Below, piece after piece: positions 8,662 through 17,110 of a stretch of 64,000 nt of DNA (within the stretch, counting starts at the first letter, position 1; the number at the start of each line of letters is the position of its first letter). Source of the stretch: Chlorobaculum sp. 24CR. Lineage in GTDB: Bacteria; Bacteroidota; Chlorobiia; Chlorobiales; Chlorobiaceae. The DNA lies in contig NZ_SDGU01000026.1 in assembly GCF_004118635.1 (NCBI RefSeq), forward strand, positions 62,001 through 126,000, written 5' to 3'. The position numbers were made by a program, and so were the translations under genes. A model generated the notes under the pieces. It had not been told where the DNA came from. It made no database searches and saw only the letters and a program-made list of their open reading frames with translations.

Positions 8662-8883
8662 ATGGAAGGTTTGGGTTATTTGGGTGCGGGCATCGGCGCA
8701 GGTCTGGCGGCTATCGGTGCAGGTATTGGTATCGGAAACGCCGCTGCTTCGGCAGCAGAAGGCACGGCCCGTCAGCCTGAGGCTACTTCGGACATCCGTA
8801 CCACGATGATTATCGCCGCCGCTCTTATCGAGGGTGTCGCGCTGTTCGGTGAGGTTATCTGCGTGCTTCTCGCCCTGAAGTAA
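8662..8883 (+). CDS. atpE: ATP synthase Fo subunit c
   Basis: 73 aa from ATG 8662, chosen because it follows an AATGGAGG ribosome site and gives the standard length. Helix 1 has the Gly-rich run GIGAGLAAIGAGIGIGNAA, the loop is ARQPE, and helix 2 contains LIEGVALFGEV. Glu57 aligns with the ion-carrying Glu61 of chloroplast subunit c. The next residue is Gly rather than the Ser/Thr of Na+-type rings, so proton coupling is expected. A second acidic residue, Glu64, lies seven positions further in the same helix. Confidence 0.95.
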   Translation: MEGLGYLGAGIGAGLAAIGAGIGIGNAAASAAEGTARQPEATSDIRTTMIIAAALIEGVALFGEVICVLLALK

Positions 8884-8906
8884 GGCCGTCTCGCCATAGC
8901 ATCAAT

Positions 8907-8945
8907 CCGTCTGCAGTATCTCAGGGAAACCGCAGACGGTTTTTT
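8907..8945 (+). terminator. intrinsic terminator-like hairpin between atpE and atpF
   Basis: Perfect 8-bp stem CCGTCTGC (8907-8914) with GCAGACGG (8932-8939), followed by six Ts. It lies 23 nt after atpE and inside the operon. It could attenuate transcription into atpF-atpH or stabilise the 3' end of an atpE-containing transcript. Confidence 0.8.
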
Positions 8946-8970
8946 ATCAAACTGTTAAAGGACTGCGTTC

Positions 8971-9498
8971 ATGCTAACGTCAGGGATTATTCTGCTCGAA
9001 GGCGGGCTTCTCAACCCGAATCCGGGCCTCATATTCTGGACAGCGCTTACTTTTCTGATCGTTCTCATTATTCTCAGGAAAACCGCATGGGGCCCGATTG
9101 TCTCGATGCTCGAAGAGCGGGCCAAAGGCATTCAGTCGGCAATCGACCGCGCTCACACGGCCAAAGACGAGGCTGAGGCGATCCTGAAGAAAAACAGGGA
9201 AACGCTGGCCATGGCCGATGCCGAAGCAGACAAAATCATCAGGGAGGCCAAAGAGGTGGCCGACAAGGTTCGCAACGAGCTGACCGAGAAGGCCCAGGAG
9301 GAGTCCCGCAAGATGATTGCTTCCGCCAAGGATGAGATCGAGCAGGAGAAGCGTCGCGCGCTGGATGTGCTCAGGAACGAGGTTGCCGATATGGCGGTGA
9401 AAGGCGCTGAAAAGATCATTCGCACCACCCTCGATGCAGAAAAGCAGAAAGCGGTGGTCAACGATATGATCAAGGAAATGGCCTCCAGTCGTAACTGA
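8971..9498 (+). CDS. atpF: ATP synthase Fo subunit b
   Basis: 175 aa. A single N-terminal membrane helix ([19 protein letters not shown]) is followed by a long charged helix rich in Ala, Glu and Lys, the peripheral-stalk coiled coil. The sequence [15 protein letters not shown] is the classical start of that coil. Ribosome site TAAAGGACT lies about 10 nt upstream of ATG. It is followed 19 nt later by atpH. Confidence 0.95.
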   Translation: MLTSGIILLEGGLLNPNPGLIFWTALTFLIVLIILRKTAWGPIVSMLEERAKGIQSAIDRAHTAKDEAEAILKKNRETLAMADAEADKIIREAKEVADKVRNELTEKAQEESRKMIASAKDEIEQEKRRALDVLRNEVADMAVKGAEKIIRTTLDAEKQKAVVNDMIKEMASSRN

Positions 9499-9517
9499 TT
9501 AATAAAACCTCGGAACT

Positions 9518-10063
9518 ATGTCAAGTGCAATTGCAGGCCGTCGATACGCGGTGGCCTTGCTCGAAGTGGCCGTCGAGGCCGGCTTTCTGGAGAGAGTTAC
9601 CGAAGACCTGCGGAAAATACAGGAAGTGATCGCCGGAAGCCACGAGCTTGTTCTGGCCCTGAAAAGCCCGCTCATCAATGTCGATCTCAAATCGAAAATT
9701 CTCGAAGAGATATTCAAGAACGAGGTCGGCGAGAAAACGATGCTCTTTCTCAAGCTGCTGGCCCACAAAAAGAGGGCAGGGCTGCTTGTCGGTGTGGTTA
9801 ATGAATTCAACGCATTGATCGACGAGCGCAACGGCGTTATCAATGCCGACGTAACGAGCGCCGTCAAGCTCGGCGACGATCAGGCCAAAGAGCTGGTCAA
9901 CAGCCTCTCGGCCCGCACCGGAAAGAAAATCCGCGCCAGAATGCTGCTCGACGAAAAACTGATCGGAGGCGTGGCTGTCAAGATCGGCGATACGATTATT
10001 GACGGCAGCATCAGCCATCAGCTTGAGATGCTCAGGCATTCCCTGGTCGCTGAACCGGCTTGA
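9518..10063 (+). CDS. atpH: ATP synthase F1 subunit delta
   Basis: 181 aa. N-terminal [17 protein letters not shown] and C-terminal [19 protein letters not shown] are the OSCP/delta hallmarks (the latter resembles the PROSITE pattern). The protein connects the b stalk to the top of the alpha/beta hexamer. It is the last ATPase gene here: atpA, atpG, atpD and atpC do not follow, so those subunits must be encoded elsewhere. Confidence 0.95.
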   Translation: MSSAIAGRRYAVALLEVAVEAGFLERVTEDLRKIQEVIAGSHELVLALKSPLINVDLKSKILEEIFKNEVGEKTMLFLKLLAHKKRAGLLVGVVNEFNALIDERNGVINADVTSAVKLGDDQAKELVNSLSARTGKKIRARMLLDEKLIGGVAVKIGDTIIDGSISHQLEMLRHSLVAEPA

Positions 10064-10081
10064 TTCCGCAGCATTATGTTC

Positions 10082-10113
10082 AAAAAAAGCCTGCCGTCAA
10101 GCAGGCTTTTTTT
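10082..10113 (+). terminator. intrinsic terminator after atpH
   Basis: Stem AAAAAAGCCTGC / GCAGGCTTTTTT with loop CGTCAA, ending in a T tract, 19 nt after the atpH stop. The A and T tracts make it potentially bidirectional, but there is no gene on the other strand nearby. Confidence 0.9.
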
Positions 10114-10173
10114 GCGTGCGCGAAAAGATTATATTGTGCCCGCGCCAAATAGCTGTAAATTGTTCTTCTTTTT

Positions 10174-10246
10174 GGGGCTTTAGCTCAGTTGGTAGAGCGT
10201 CTCGTTCGCAATGAGAAGGTCAGGGGTTCGACTCCCCTAAGCTCCA
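10174..10246 (+). tRNA. tRNA-Ala (anticodon CGC)
   Basis: 73 nt. Acceptor stem GGGGCTT/AAGCTCC with one G-U pair and discriminator A. D-arm TAGCTCAGTTGGTAGAGC, anticodon stem TCTCG/TGAGA with loop TTCGCAA, T-arm CAGGGGTTCGACTCCCCT. Anticodon CGC reads GCG. The 3' CCA is not encoded (the following bases are CAA). Confidence 0.96.
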
Positions 10247-10539
10247 CAAACCCCGCAGGTTTCATCTGGTTGGCGGAGAACGTGACCCGATACCGGGCAC
10301 AGACTCTCTTCTCCGAATGGACTGAAGCCTTTTCGGGTGTTCCTTCGCAAATCGAGCCGGATTGCCCGGGCAGCTCAGCCTCGCGGAATCAAATCGTCCG
10401 GTTCGCAAGATTCTGCTGTAAACCCGCGCCAGGCCGCGGTCTCTTTTTTCCCGCTCGTGCGCCGGTTTACGAAAGTCTGACGGCTGGCCGTCAGGCAAGG
10501 TTGGATAGTTATTTTTTCACCTGCTTCAAGGGAGTCTCT

Positions 10540-11469
10540 ATGTCTCAATCGGTCATGAAAAAGTCGGTGCTCAGGATTCTGCCCGGACTGCTCTGTCTTG
10601 CATTGCCGCTCTCCTCATGTTCGTCGTCGAAATCGCCAAAAGCCTCCATGACGGTCACGCCGGTCGAGCTGCGCTACCGCGAGGCCTCCGAAAAGATCGC
10701 CACAAAGAAATACGGAGACGCCATTGAAATCCTTGAAACGCTCATGTTTTCGACCAGGGCGACCGATCTCGAAGACGATGTGCTGAAGGGCCTGGCCGAC
10801 TCCTATTACAAAAAGAAGGAGTACATCCTTGCCGCCGACACCTACCGCCGGTTGCTTCAGCAGACACCGGACTCTCCCTACGCCAGGGACGCGCAGTTCA
10901 TGCTTGCCAAGTCATACGAAAAGCTCTCTCCATTCCATGAGCTTGACCAGGAGTACACCGTCAAGGGTATCAACGAATTCGCAACCTACCTCGACCAGTA
11001 CCCGTTGGACGACTCCGCGCAGGCCGCCAGCGATCTGGAGCTGTACAAAAATCTGATGGAGGTCAACCCGGACAACGCCTCATACCGGGACAAATACGAA
11101 GCCGCGAAGGCAGCGCTCGCAAACGGCTCTCCGGCGCGATACAGCCAGCAGGCCGTTCCTGCGCTCCGGGAGAAGCTCGCCAATAACCGCTTCTCTATCG
11201 CCCGGCAATATTTCAAACTCAAGAAGTACCGCGCCGCGGAGATTTTCTACGATGTGGTCATCAACCAGTATGCCGACACCAAATGGGTCGAACCTGCCTG
11301 GATCGGCAAGATCGATTCGGAGATCAAGCATCAAAACTGGTTTGAAGCTCGCCAGTCGATAGAGGCCTTCCAGCAGCTTTTTCCGGGAAAGGGCAAACAG
11401 GTTGAAGATGCTGCCAGAAAAGTTACCGCCCACTACTCAAACGAGCGCGATCCGAAAACGAAAGAGTGA
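10540..11469 (+). CDS. bamD: outer membrane assembly lipoprotein, BamD/YfiO-like (TPR)
   Basis: 309 aa from the ATG at 10540, preceded by AAGGGAG. The long upstream frame overlaps the tRNA and is not coding. Signal peptide ends in a lipobox, LPLSSC. TPR-like helices follow: ELRYREASEKIATKKYGDAI, ADSYYKKKEYILAADTYRRL, TPDSPYARDAQFMLAKSYEK, and later RYFKLKKYRAAEIFYDVVIN... This is the BamD pattern: a lipoprotein on the periplasmic side of the outer membrane in the beta-barrel assembly machine. The protein is longer than E. coli BamD (about 245 aa). It overlaps nadD by 4 nt. Confidence 0.82.
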   Translation: MSQSVMKKSVLRILPGLLCLALPLSSCSSSKSPKASMTVTPVELRYREASEKIATKKYGDAIEILETLMFSTRATDLEDDVLKGLADSYYKKKEYILAADTYRRLLQQTPDSPYARDAQFMLAKSYEKLSPFHELDQEYTVKGINEFATYLDQYPLDDSAQAASDLELYKNLMEVNPDNASYRDKYEAAKAALANGSPARYSQQAVPALREKLANNRFSIARQYFKLKKYRAAEIFYDVVINQYADTKWVEPAWIGKIDSEIKHQNWFEARQSIEAFQQLFPGKGKQVEDAARKVTAHYSNERDPKTKE

Positions 11470-12053
11470 GAACTGCTGTTTTCGGAGGAAGTTTCGACCC
11501 GCCACATAACGGTCATCTTGCCCTGTGCCTCTTTGCAAGAGAGCTTGCAGGGCTTGACCGGCTCATGGTATCAGTTTCAAAAAATCCATTCAAAGCCACT
11601 GCCGCCGCCTCCGATGACGACCGGGCCGCCATGGCGCGTCTGCTCACCAGGGAGATCAACAGCGCGGGCGCGTTTGCGGAAATGAGCACGTGGGAGTTGC
11701 AGCAGCCGGGGCCGTCGTACACCATCGATCTGTTGCGCCACGTCGCGGCGCTCCATCCCGGCGACGAGCTGGTGCTGCTGGTCGGGGAGGACAGCTACCG
11801 CCAGATGCCGCAGTGGAAATCGGCTCCGGAAATTCCGAAGCGCTGCTCGATTGCCGTTTTCGGCAGATCCGGTGGTGAAACTGCCGACCCGCCTGTCAAC
11901 GATCATCTTTTTCCCGCGCACCACTACGATTTCGACATGGCCGTTTCAGCGACGAAAATTCGGCAGCGAGTTGCCGCCGGTCAGCCGATTGACCACCTCG
12001 TGCCGCCGTCCATTGCGGCATACATCGCCGAACACGGTTTGTATCGTTCGTGA
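11466..12053 (+). CDS. nadD: nicotinate-nucleotide adenylyltransferase
   Basis: 195 aa. Starts at a GTG that overlaps the previous stop (GTGA). N-terminal nucleotidyltransferase motif FGGSFDPPHNGHL supplies the HxGH-type residues. VSKNPFK, PSYTIDLLRHV, LVGEDSY and the C-terminal VSATKIRQRV (the SxTxxR equivalent) complete the family pattern. It makes nicotinate adenine dinucleotide in NAD synthesis. Coupling to a bamD-like gene is an unusual neighbour but the overlap is clear. Confidence 0.93.
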   Translation: MRTAVFGGSFDPPHNGHLALCLFARELAGLDRLMVSVSKNPFKATAAASDDDRAAMARLLTREINSAGAFAEMSTWELQQPGPSYTIDLLRHVAALHPGDELVLLVGEDSYRQMPQWKSAPEIPKRCSIAVFGRSGGETADPPVNDHLFPAHHYDFDMAVSATKIRQRVAAGQPIDHLVPPSIAAYIAEHGLYRS

Positions 12054-12153
12054 CGCATCGCGTTTAGTTGCCGATTTGATTGCCGGGCGTACCCAATCAG
12101 TGAGGTGACATCAATCGGCTCATCTCTTTCCCTTTCAAAATCTTATCGCGCCC

Positions 12154-13809
12154 TCACATCGATTCCGGCGCGGAAATCCCCAGAATCCTGAAGCCGTTGC
12201 GCAGCACCTGGCGGACGGTGAGCGATAGCTCAAGACGTGCCGTACGGATGTTCTCGTCCGCTTTCAGAATCGGGCACTCCTGATAGAATTTGTGGTAGCG
12301 CTCGGCGACCGTGTGCAGGTACTCGACCATCTTCTGCGGTTCGAGCAGGCGCAGGCAGGACTGAATGACATCCGGGAAGTCGAGCAGCGAGGAGGCGAGG
12401 TCGATCTCTGGCTCGCTGTCAAGCAGCGGGAGGCTCTCGCCGCTGGCCAAAGCTTCGTCGAAGCCGACCTCTTTTTCGGCAAGGCGCATAAGGCTGCAAA
12501 TCCTCGCGTGGGCGTACTGGAGGTAAAAAACCGGGTTGTCCTTCGACTGCTTCTTGGCCAGCTCGACATCGAAATTCAGGTGCGAATCCTTGCCGCGCAT
12601 GATGAAGAAGAGGCGCGTGGCGTCCGCGCCGACGTCGTCGATGAGGTCGTCGAGCAGGTCGGCGTTGCCCTTGCGGGTGGACATCTTGACCGTCTGGCCA
12701 CCCACCGTTGTGGTGACGAACTGGTTGATGGCGATCTTGACCTTCGAGGCGTCGTAGCCGAGAATTTTCAGCGCTTCGAGCACGTCGGGGTACTCGTCGA
12801 TGTGATCCGCGCCGAAGACGTTCACCATGAGGTCGAAGCCGCGCTCGAACTTGGTGACGTGGTAGGCGATGTCGGGCAGGCGGTAGCTCGGGTCGCCGGA
12901 GGATTTGATGAGCACCTTGTCCTTCTCCTGGCCGAGTTTGGTGGTCATGAACCAGGTCGCGCCGTCGTAATTGCCGATGAACCCCTTGGCGTCGAGCGCG
13001 TCGATCACCTGCCGGTTTGGCGATGGCTCGCCCTCGCGCGACTGGTAGAGCGTGTGCTCGTTGAAGAAAGAGTCGTGGGTAATCGAGAGGCGTTCGAGCG
13101 TTCTGCGGATCGAGCTGAAGATGACCGCTTCGGCACTCTCCTTGAAGATCGCCAGCTCTTCGGTCGAGGCCAGCTCGTCGCCGTGTTCGATGAAGAGCGT
13201 CTCGGCGATTTCGCCGATGTAGTCGCCCTGGTAGTGCGTCGTCGGAAACTCGATTGCCTGCCCGCACTTTTCGAGGTAGCGGAAACGCACCGATTCGGCC
13301 AGAATCTGCATCTGGCGACCGGCGTCGTTGAAGTAGTACTCGCGCGTCACCTCGTAGCCCTGCGTTTCGAGCAGGTTCGCGATGCAATCACCAAGCACGC
13401 CGCCGCGTCCGCGCCCGATGGTGAGCGGCCCGGTCGGGTTGGCACTGACGTACTCGACAATCGCTTTCTGTCCCTTGCCTGAATCCGTGCAACCGAACTT
13501 TTCTCCCTGCGTCAGGACTTCTTGAGCCGAGCGCATGAAGAAGGCCGGATCGAGATGGAAGTTGATGAATCCCGGCCCTGCCACCTCGGTTTTGGTCACC
13601 GTGCCTTCCGGAAATGCGAAGAGGGCGATCAACTGCGTGGCCAGTTCGCGCGGATTTTTCCGGGCCTCCTTGGCCAGGAGGAAGGCGATGTTGGTCGAGA
13701 AGTCGCCGAATTTCTTGTCGTTCGGCTTGTCAATCTGAATCTCCTTGTCGGTCTCGATGCCCGCTTTGTGCAGGGCGTCCTGAATGAAGGGAAGGAAAAA
13801 GGCTCGCAT
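12154..13809 (-). CDS. argS: arginyl-tRNA synthetase
   Basis: 551 aa, normal length. N-terminal additional domain ([20 protein letters not shown]), catalytic core with [23 protein letters not shown] and [16 protein letters not shown], the KMSKS-equivalent VKMSTRKGN, and the C-terminal DALR anticodon domain with [15 protein letters not shown]. The HIGH signature is unusual: the residues are T-I-G-R. It is followed on the same strand upstream by the HAD and trpS genes with a 12-nt gap. Confidence 0.96.
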   Translation of the reverse strand: MRAFFLPFIQDALHKAGIETDKEIQIDKPNDKKFGDFSTNIAFLLAKEARKNPRELATQLIALFAFPEGTVTKTEVAGPGFINFHLDPAFFMRSAQEVLTQGEKFGCTDSGKGQKAIVEYVSANPTGPLTIGRGRGGVLGDCIANLLETQGYEVTREYYFNDAGRQMQILAESVRFRYLEKCGQAIEFPTTHYQGDYIGEIAETLFIEHGDELASTEELAIFKESAEAVIFSSIRRTLERLSITHDSFFNEHTLYQSREGEPSPNRQVIDALDAKGFIGNYDGATWFMTTKLGQEKDKVLIKSSGDPSYRLPDIAYHVTKFERGFDLMVNVFGADHIDEYPDVLEALKILGYDASKVKIAINQFVTTTVGGQTVKMSTRKGNADLLDDLIDDVGADATRLFFIMRGKDSHLNFDVELAKKQSKDNPVFYLQYAHARICSLMRLAEKEVGFDEALASGESLPLLDSEPEIDLASSLLDFPDVIQSCLRLLEPQKMVEYLHTVAERYHKFYQECPILKADENIRTARLELSLTVRQVLRNGFRILGISAPESM

Positions 13810-13821
13810 CGGTATGAATCG

Positions 13822-14526
13822 TTAAGACATGGTTTTGGCGGTGCCGCTCAGTTCCAGCAGCGTTTCGGGCATGAGGCCGTCGAAATGGTCGATGGTGGCG
13901 ATGACGTTGTCGAACGCCGAGAACGCTTCGGGCCGGTTGGTCGTCGTGACCGCCACGCAGCTCATGCCTGCTGCTGCGGCGGCCTCAGCGCCGGGAAGCG
14001 CATCCTCGAAGACGATGCACGAGGCCGGGTCAGCGCCGAGACGTTCGGCAACCTGAAGGAATGTCTCCGGATGGGGCTTGCCGCGGCTCACCATGTGCGC
14101 GCCGACCACCGCCTCGAAGCGCGGCGTCAGGCCGGTCAGGCCGAGCACGTAGTCGATGTTCTTCGGCCCGGCTCCCGTGCCGATGCCGAGACGGATGCCA
14201 GCTCCGGCGGCGCGGTCGAGGAACGCTTCGAGGCCCGGCATCTGCACGATGGCGTGGCGGTTCATCACGCGGTAAAGAATATCCTTCAGCTCGGTCAGCT
14301 TGTCAGCCTCTTCGTGCGAAATCGAGGGATCGAGAAAGTAGCGCAAGACGTCGAGTCCTTTCATGCCGGCGGTTTCGACCAGGTAGCGCTCCGGATCGAG
14401 GCCCGACAGGCCGTAGTCGGCGAACAGATCGACCCACGACTGCGCGTGCATTCTCATGTTATCGACCAGCACGCCGTCCATGTCGAAAATGAAGGCTTTC
14501 GTGCTGTTATCGTTTTGTTTCATCAT
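13822..14526 (-). CDS. HAD-superfamily phosphatase, beta-phosphoglucomutase-like
   Basis: 234 aa. Motif I FIFDMDGVLVDN gives the nucleophile and acid/base Asp pair; motif II is GIGTGAG, motif III GKPHPETF and motif IV IVFEDALPGAEAAAAAGM. The helical cap (residues about 20-90) places it in subfamily IA with beta-phosphoglucomutase and phosphoglycolate phosphatase. The exact substrate is not readable. It overlaps trpS by 4 nt, so the two are translationally coupled. Confidence 0.88.
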   Translation of the reverse strand: MMKQNDNSTKAFIFDMDGVLVDNMRMHAQSWVDLFADYGLSGLDPERYLVETAGMKGLDVLRYFLDPSISHEEADKLTELKDILYRVMNRHAIVQMPGLEAFLDRAAGAGIRLGIGTGAGPKNIDYVLGLTGLTPRFEAVVGAHMVSRGKPHPETFLQVAERLGADPASCIVFEDALPGAEAAAAAGMSCVAVTTTNRPEAFSAFDNVIATIDHFDGLMPETLLELSGTAKTMS

Positions 14527-15557
14527 GTGTTACTCTCCCCGAGGCTCATCGCCTCTCTCACCTCTTTCATGGTTTCTCCGGCGATCTTTCGCGCTTTTGC
14601 TTCGCCTTCGTGCAGAATCTCTTTGACCATCTCCGGGCGCTCTTCGTAGTGCTTGCGCCGTTCGAGAATCGGAGCCAGCTCCGCCGAGATGTTCGCCGCG
14701 CACCTCTTCTTGCAGTCAACGCAGCCGAGAGCGCCGGAGCGGCATCCCGCCTCGACTTCGGCAAGCTGCGGTTCGGCGGTGAACTTCTGGTGGTAGCTGA
14801 AGACCAGGCACACCTCCGGGCGGCCCGGATCGTTGCGGCGAACTTTCAGCGTGTCGGTCACGGCGGGGCGCATCTTCTTGAGCACCTCGTCCGGGCCGTC
14901 GGAAAGCAGGATCGTGTTGCCGAGCGATTTGGACATCTTCGCCTTGCCGTCGAGGCCGACGAGGCGGGCGAACTTGGTGATCTTCGGCGAAGGCTCCGGA
15001 AAGACGTCGCCGAGCGCCGGATGCTGGTAGTGGCTGTTGAACTTGCGGGCGATCTCGCGGGTGATCTCGACGTGCGGAATCTGATCCTCGCCCACGGGAA
15101 CCACATTGCCCTTGTAGAGCAGGATGTCCGCCGCCTGCAACACCGGATAGCCGAGGTGGCCATAGACCAGCGACTCCATGTTCAGGTCGCGCACCTGCTC
15201 CTTGAGCGTCGGGTTGCGTTCGAGCCGCGCCGTGGTGATGAGCATCGAGAAAATCAGGAACAGCTCCGAGTGCTCCTTGACCTGCGACTGCCGGAAGACC
15301 GGGCTTTTCTCCGGATCGACCCCCGCCGCCAGCCAGTCGGTCAGCATATCGAGCGAGTGCTCGTAGATCATCGATGTGTCGAGCGACGTGGTCAGGCTGT
15401 GGTAATCGGCGACGAGAAAGCAGGTCTGGTAGGCGCGGCTTCCGTCGGGGTGGAGAAGGTTCTGCTGGGCGATCCAGTTTTCGAGTGCTCCGGTGTAGTG
15501 GCCGAGGTGCAGCTTTCCTGTAGGCCGCATCCCGCTTAAAATCCGTTGTATCGACAT
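14523..15557 (-). CDS. trpS: tryptophanyl-tRNA synthetase with a [4Fe-4S]-type Cys motif
   Basis: 344 aa. Class I motifs are present: HLGH (residues 17-20, HIGH equivalent) and KMSKS (207-211). The pocket segment YPVLQAADILLY is the TrpRS signature. Near the C-terminal domain there are Cys250, Cys272, Cys279 and Cys282, spaced C-x21-C-x6-C-x2-C. This is very close to the C-x22-C-x6-C-x2-C that binds a [4Fe-4S] cluster in Thermotoga maritima TrpRS. Another Cys follows at 286. It is the first gene of the trpS-HAD-argS run. Confidence 0.95.
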   Translation of the reverse strand: MSIQRILSGMRPTGKLHLGHYTGALENWIAQQNLLHPDGSRAYQTCFLVADYHSLTTSLDTSMIYEHSLDMLTDWLAAGVDPEKSPVFRQSQVKEHSELFLIFSMLITTARLERNPTLKEQVRDLNMESLVYGHLGYPVLQAADILLYKGNVVPVGEDQIPHVEITREIARKFNSHYQHPALGDVFPEPSPKITKFARLVGLDGKAKMSKSLGNTILLSDGPDEVLKKMRPAVTDTLKVRRNDPGRPEVCLVFSYHQKFTAEPQLAEVEAGCRSGALGCVDCKKRCAANISAELAPILERRKHYEERPEMVKEILHEGEAKARKIAGETMKEVREAMSLGESNT

Positions 15558-15622
15558 GAGGTCGGGTTTGTTGCTCCTGTGTTGCAGGAGGTCTCGATAG
15601 TGTTTATGGTAATGCTCAACTC

Positions 15623-15690
15623 TCCCGGCTTGAAAGCCGGGGCAATGTGAATGTAAGAGTTCTGAATGTCCGGAGGGCTGAACCCCTCCT
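15623..15690. repeat. dispersed hairpin repeats (CCGGCTTGAAAGCCGG type)
   Basis: Two short palindromes, CCCGGCTTGAAAGCCGGGG and GGAGGGCTGAACCCCTCC, joined by GCAATGTGAATGTAAGAGTT. The same modules recur at 26767, 35312, 41788, 55219 and 61673. Non-coding; here they fill the gap upstream of trpS. Confidence 0.75.
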
Positions 15691-15887
15691 GAATGCAGGA
15701 GCCGGTTTCCGAGCTTTATCCAGCGCTTGCGGAGGCGGTTGTCCGGGACGGTTACGAAGTTATAACAGTTGTAACAAAGAAAAAAGCTTTGTTTTTGTAT
15801 TTTAATTTCAGAACGCTATATTAGGCGACTTGTTTTACATTGCGTCGCCAGTACAGCGGCAATTTAAGACAAAACAATATTGAGTTT

Positions 15888-15991
15888 AGGAGAGTAAGTC
15901 CTATACAGCATTCTCTTGCCCAACCATGTCAGGTCCGGAAGGAAGCAGCATCCGGTAATGTGAGTGTGTGATATAGTCAGCTTGCTCTCCT
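15888..15991 (+). ncRNA. ffs: signal recognition particle RNA (4.5S-like)
   Basis: The core GTCAGGTCCGGAAGGAAGCA is the universally conserved domain IV that binds Ffh. The ends AGGAGAGTAAG (15888-15898) and CTTGCTCTCCT (15981-15991) pair over ten or more base pairs to close a single long hairpin, the small bacterial form. A seven-T run follows directly and doubles as terminator. About 104 nt. Confidence 0.95.
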
Positions 15992-16048
15992 TTTTTTATT
16001 GGAATTTTTGAAATCTGAATCCGAACACTAACGATACAGGAGTCAACA

Positions 16049-17101
16049 ATGGATGAGAACATGACAAAAAAAGCGGAATTTCTGCGGGAGCCGATCCGGC
16101 ATATCGAGATCAAGAAACACAACGTCGTGCCGATGGTCGAGCAAATGGCCGACATGGCCTTCCAGGCGCGCAACCTGGCCCGCGCGGCCTCCATCGTCGA
16201 TCTGATGCAGAAAGACAAGGAGTGCGCCGTCATTCTCACCCTCGCCGGTTCGCTCATCAGCGCCGGTCTGAAGCAGGTCATCATCGACATGCTCGACAAC
16301 AACATGGTTGACGCCGTCGTCTCGACCGGCGCGAACATCGTCGATCAGGACTTCTTCGAGGCGCTCGGCTTCAAGCACTGGAAAGGCTCGCAGTTTGCCG
16401 ACGACGCGGAGCTGCGCGAGCTGGCCATCGACCGCATCTACGACACCTACATCGACGAGGACGAGCTTCGCGTCTGCGACGATACCATGGCCATCATCGC
16501 CAACTCGATGCAGCCCGGCGCGTACTCGTCGCGCGAGTTCATCGTCGAGATGGGCAAGTACATCGAAGAGAAGGGACTCGACAAGAACTCCATCGTCTAT
16601 AAAGCCTACGAGAAGGGTGTGCCGATCTTCTGCCCGGCATTTTCGGACTGCTCCGCCGGTTTCGGTCTGGTGCACCACCAGTGGCACAACCCAGAGCAGC
16701 ACGTCTCCATCGACTCGGTCAAGGACTTCCGCGAGCTGACCAGAATCAAGATCGAGAACGACAAGACCGGCATCTTCATGATCGGCGGCGGAGTGCCGAA
16801 GAACTTCACGCAGGACATCGTCGTGGCTGCCGAAGTGCTGGGCTACGAGGATGTGTCGATGCACACCTACGCCGTGCAGATCACCGTGGCCGACGAACGC
16901 GACGGCGCGCTCTCCGGCTCGACGCTCAAGGAGGCCAGCTCGTGGGGCAAGGTTGACACGGTTTACGAGCAGATGGTCTTTGCCGAAGCCACCGTCGCCA
17001 TGCCGCTCATCGCCGGATACGCTTACCACAAGCGCAACTGGGAGGGCCGCCCGGCACGTAACTTCAACGCCATGCTCGACGCAAAACCGGTCAACGCCTG
17101 A
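16049..17101 (+). CDS. deoxyhypusine synthase-like protein (probable homospermidine-type aminobutyl transferase)
   Basis: 350 aa, matching the deoxyhypusine synthase fold throughout: NLARAASIVDLM, LTLAGSLISAGL, STGANIVDQDF, FCPAFSDCSAGFG, GIFMIGGGVPKNF and EASSWGKVD. Lys301 in SWGKV corresponds to the lysine that carries the aminobutyl intermediate in the eukaryotic enzyme. Bacteria lack eIF5A, so the acceptor must differ; bacterial relatives have been proposed or shown to make homospermidine from spermidine/putrescine. A good ribosome site (AGGAG) precedes the ATG. It is followed by a transaldolase-like gene after 9 nt. Confidence 0.88.
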   Translation: MDENMTKKAEFLREPIRHIEIKKHNVVPMVEQMADMAFQARNLARAASIVDLMQKDKECAVILTLAGSLISAGLKQVIIDMLDNNMVDAVVSTGANIVDQDFFEALGFKHWKGSQFADDAELRELAIDRIYDTYIDEDELRVCDDTMAIIANSMQPGAYSSREFIVEMGKYIEEKGLDKNSIVYKAYEKGVPIFCPAFSDCSAGFGLVHHQWHNPEQHVSIDSVKDFRELTRIKIENDKTGIFMIGGGVPKNFTQDIVVAAEVLGYEDVSMHTYAVQITVADERDGALSGSTLKEASSWGKVDTVYEQMVFAEATVAMPLIAGYAYHKRNWEGRPARNFNAMLDAKPVNA

Positions 17102-17110
17102 GGAGGCCCC

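Noticed and set aside
12292-13482. 396-codon plus-strand frame opposite argS
   Set aside because: Shadow of a well-conserved gene; no family features.
15790-15887. Promoter of the SRP RNA gene
   Set aside because: AT-rich blocks such as TTGTTTTTGTATTTT and CAATATTGAG are present, but no pair of boxes with acceptable spacing stood out.
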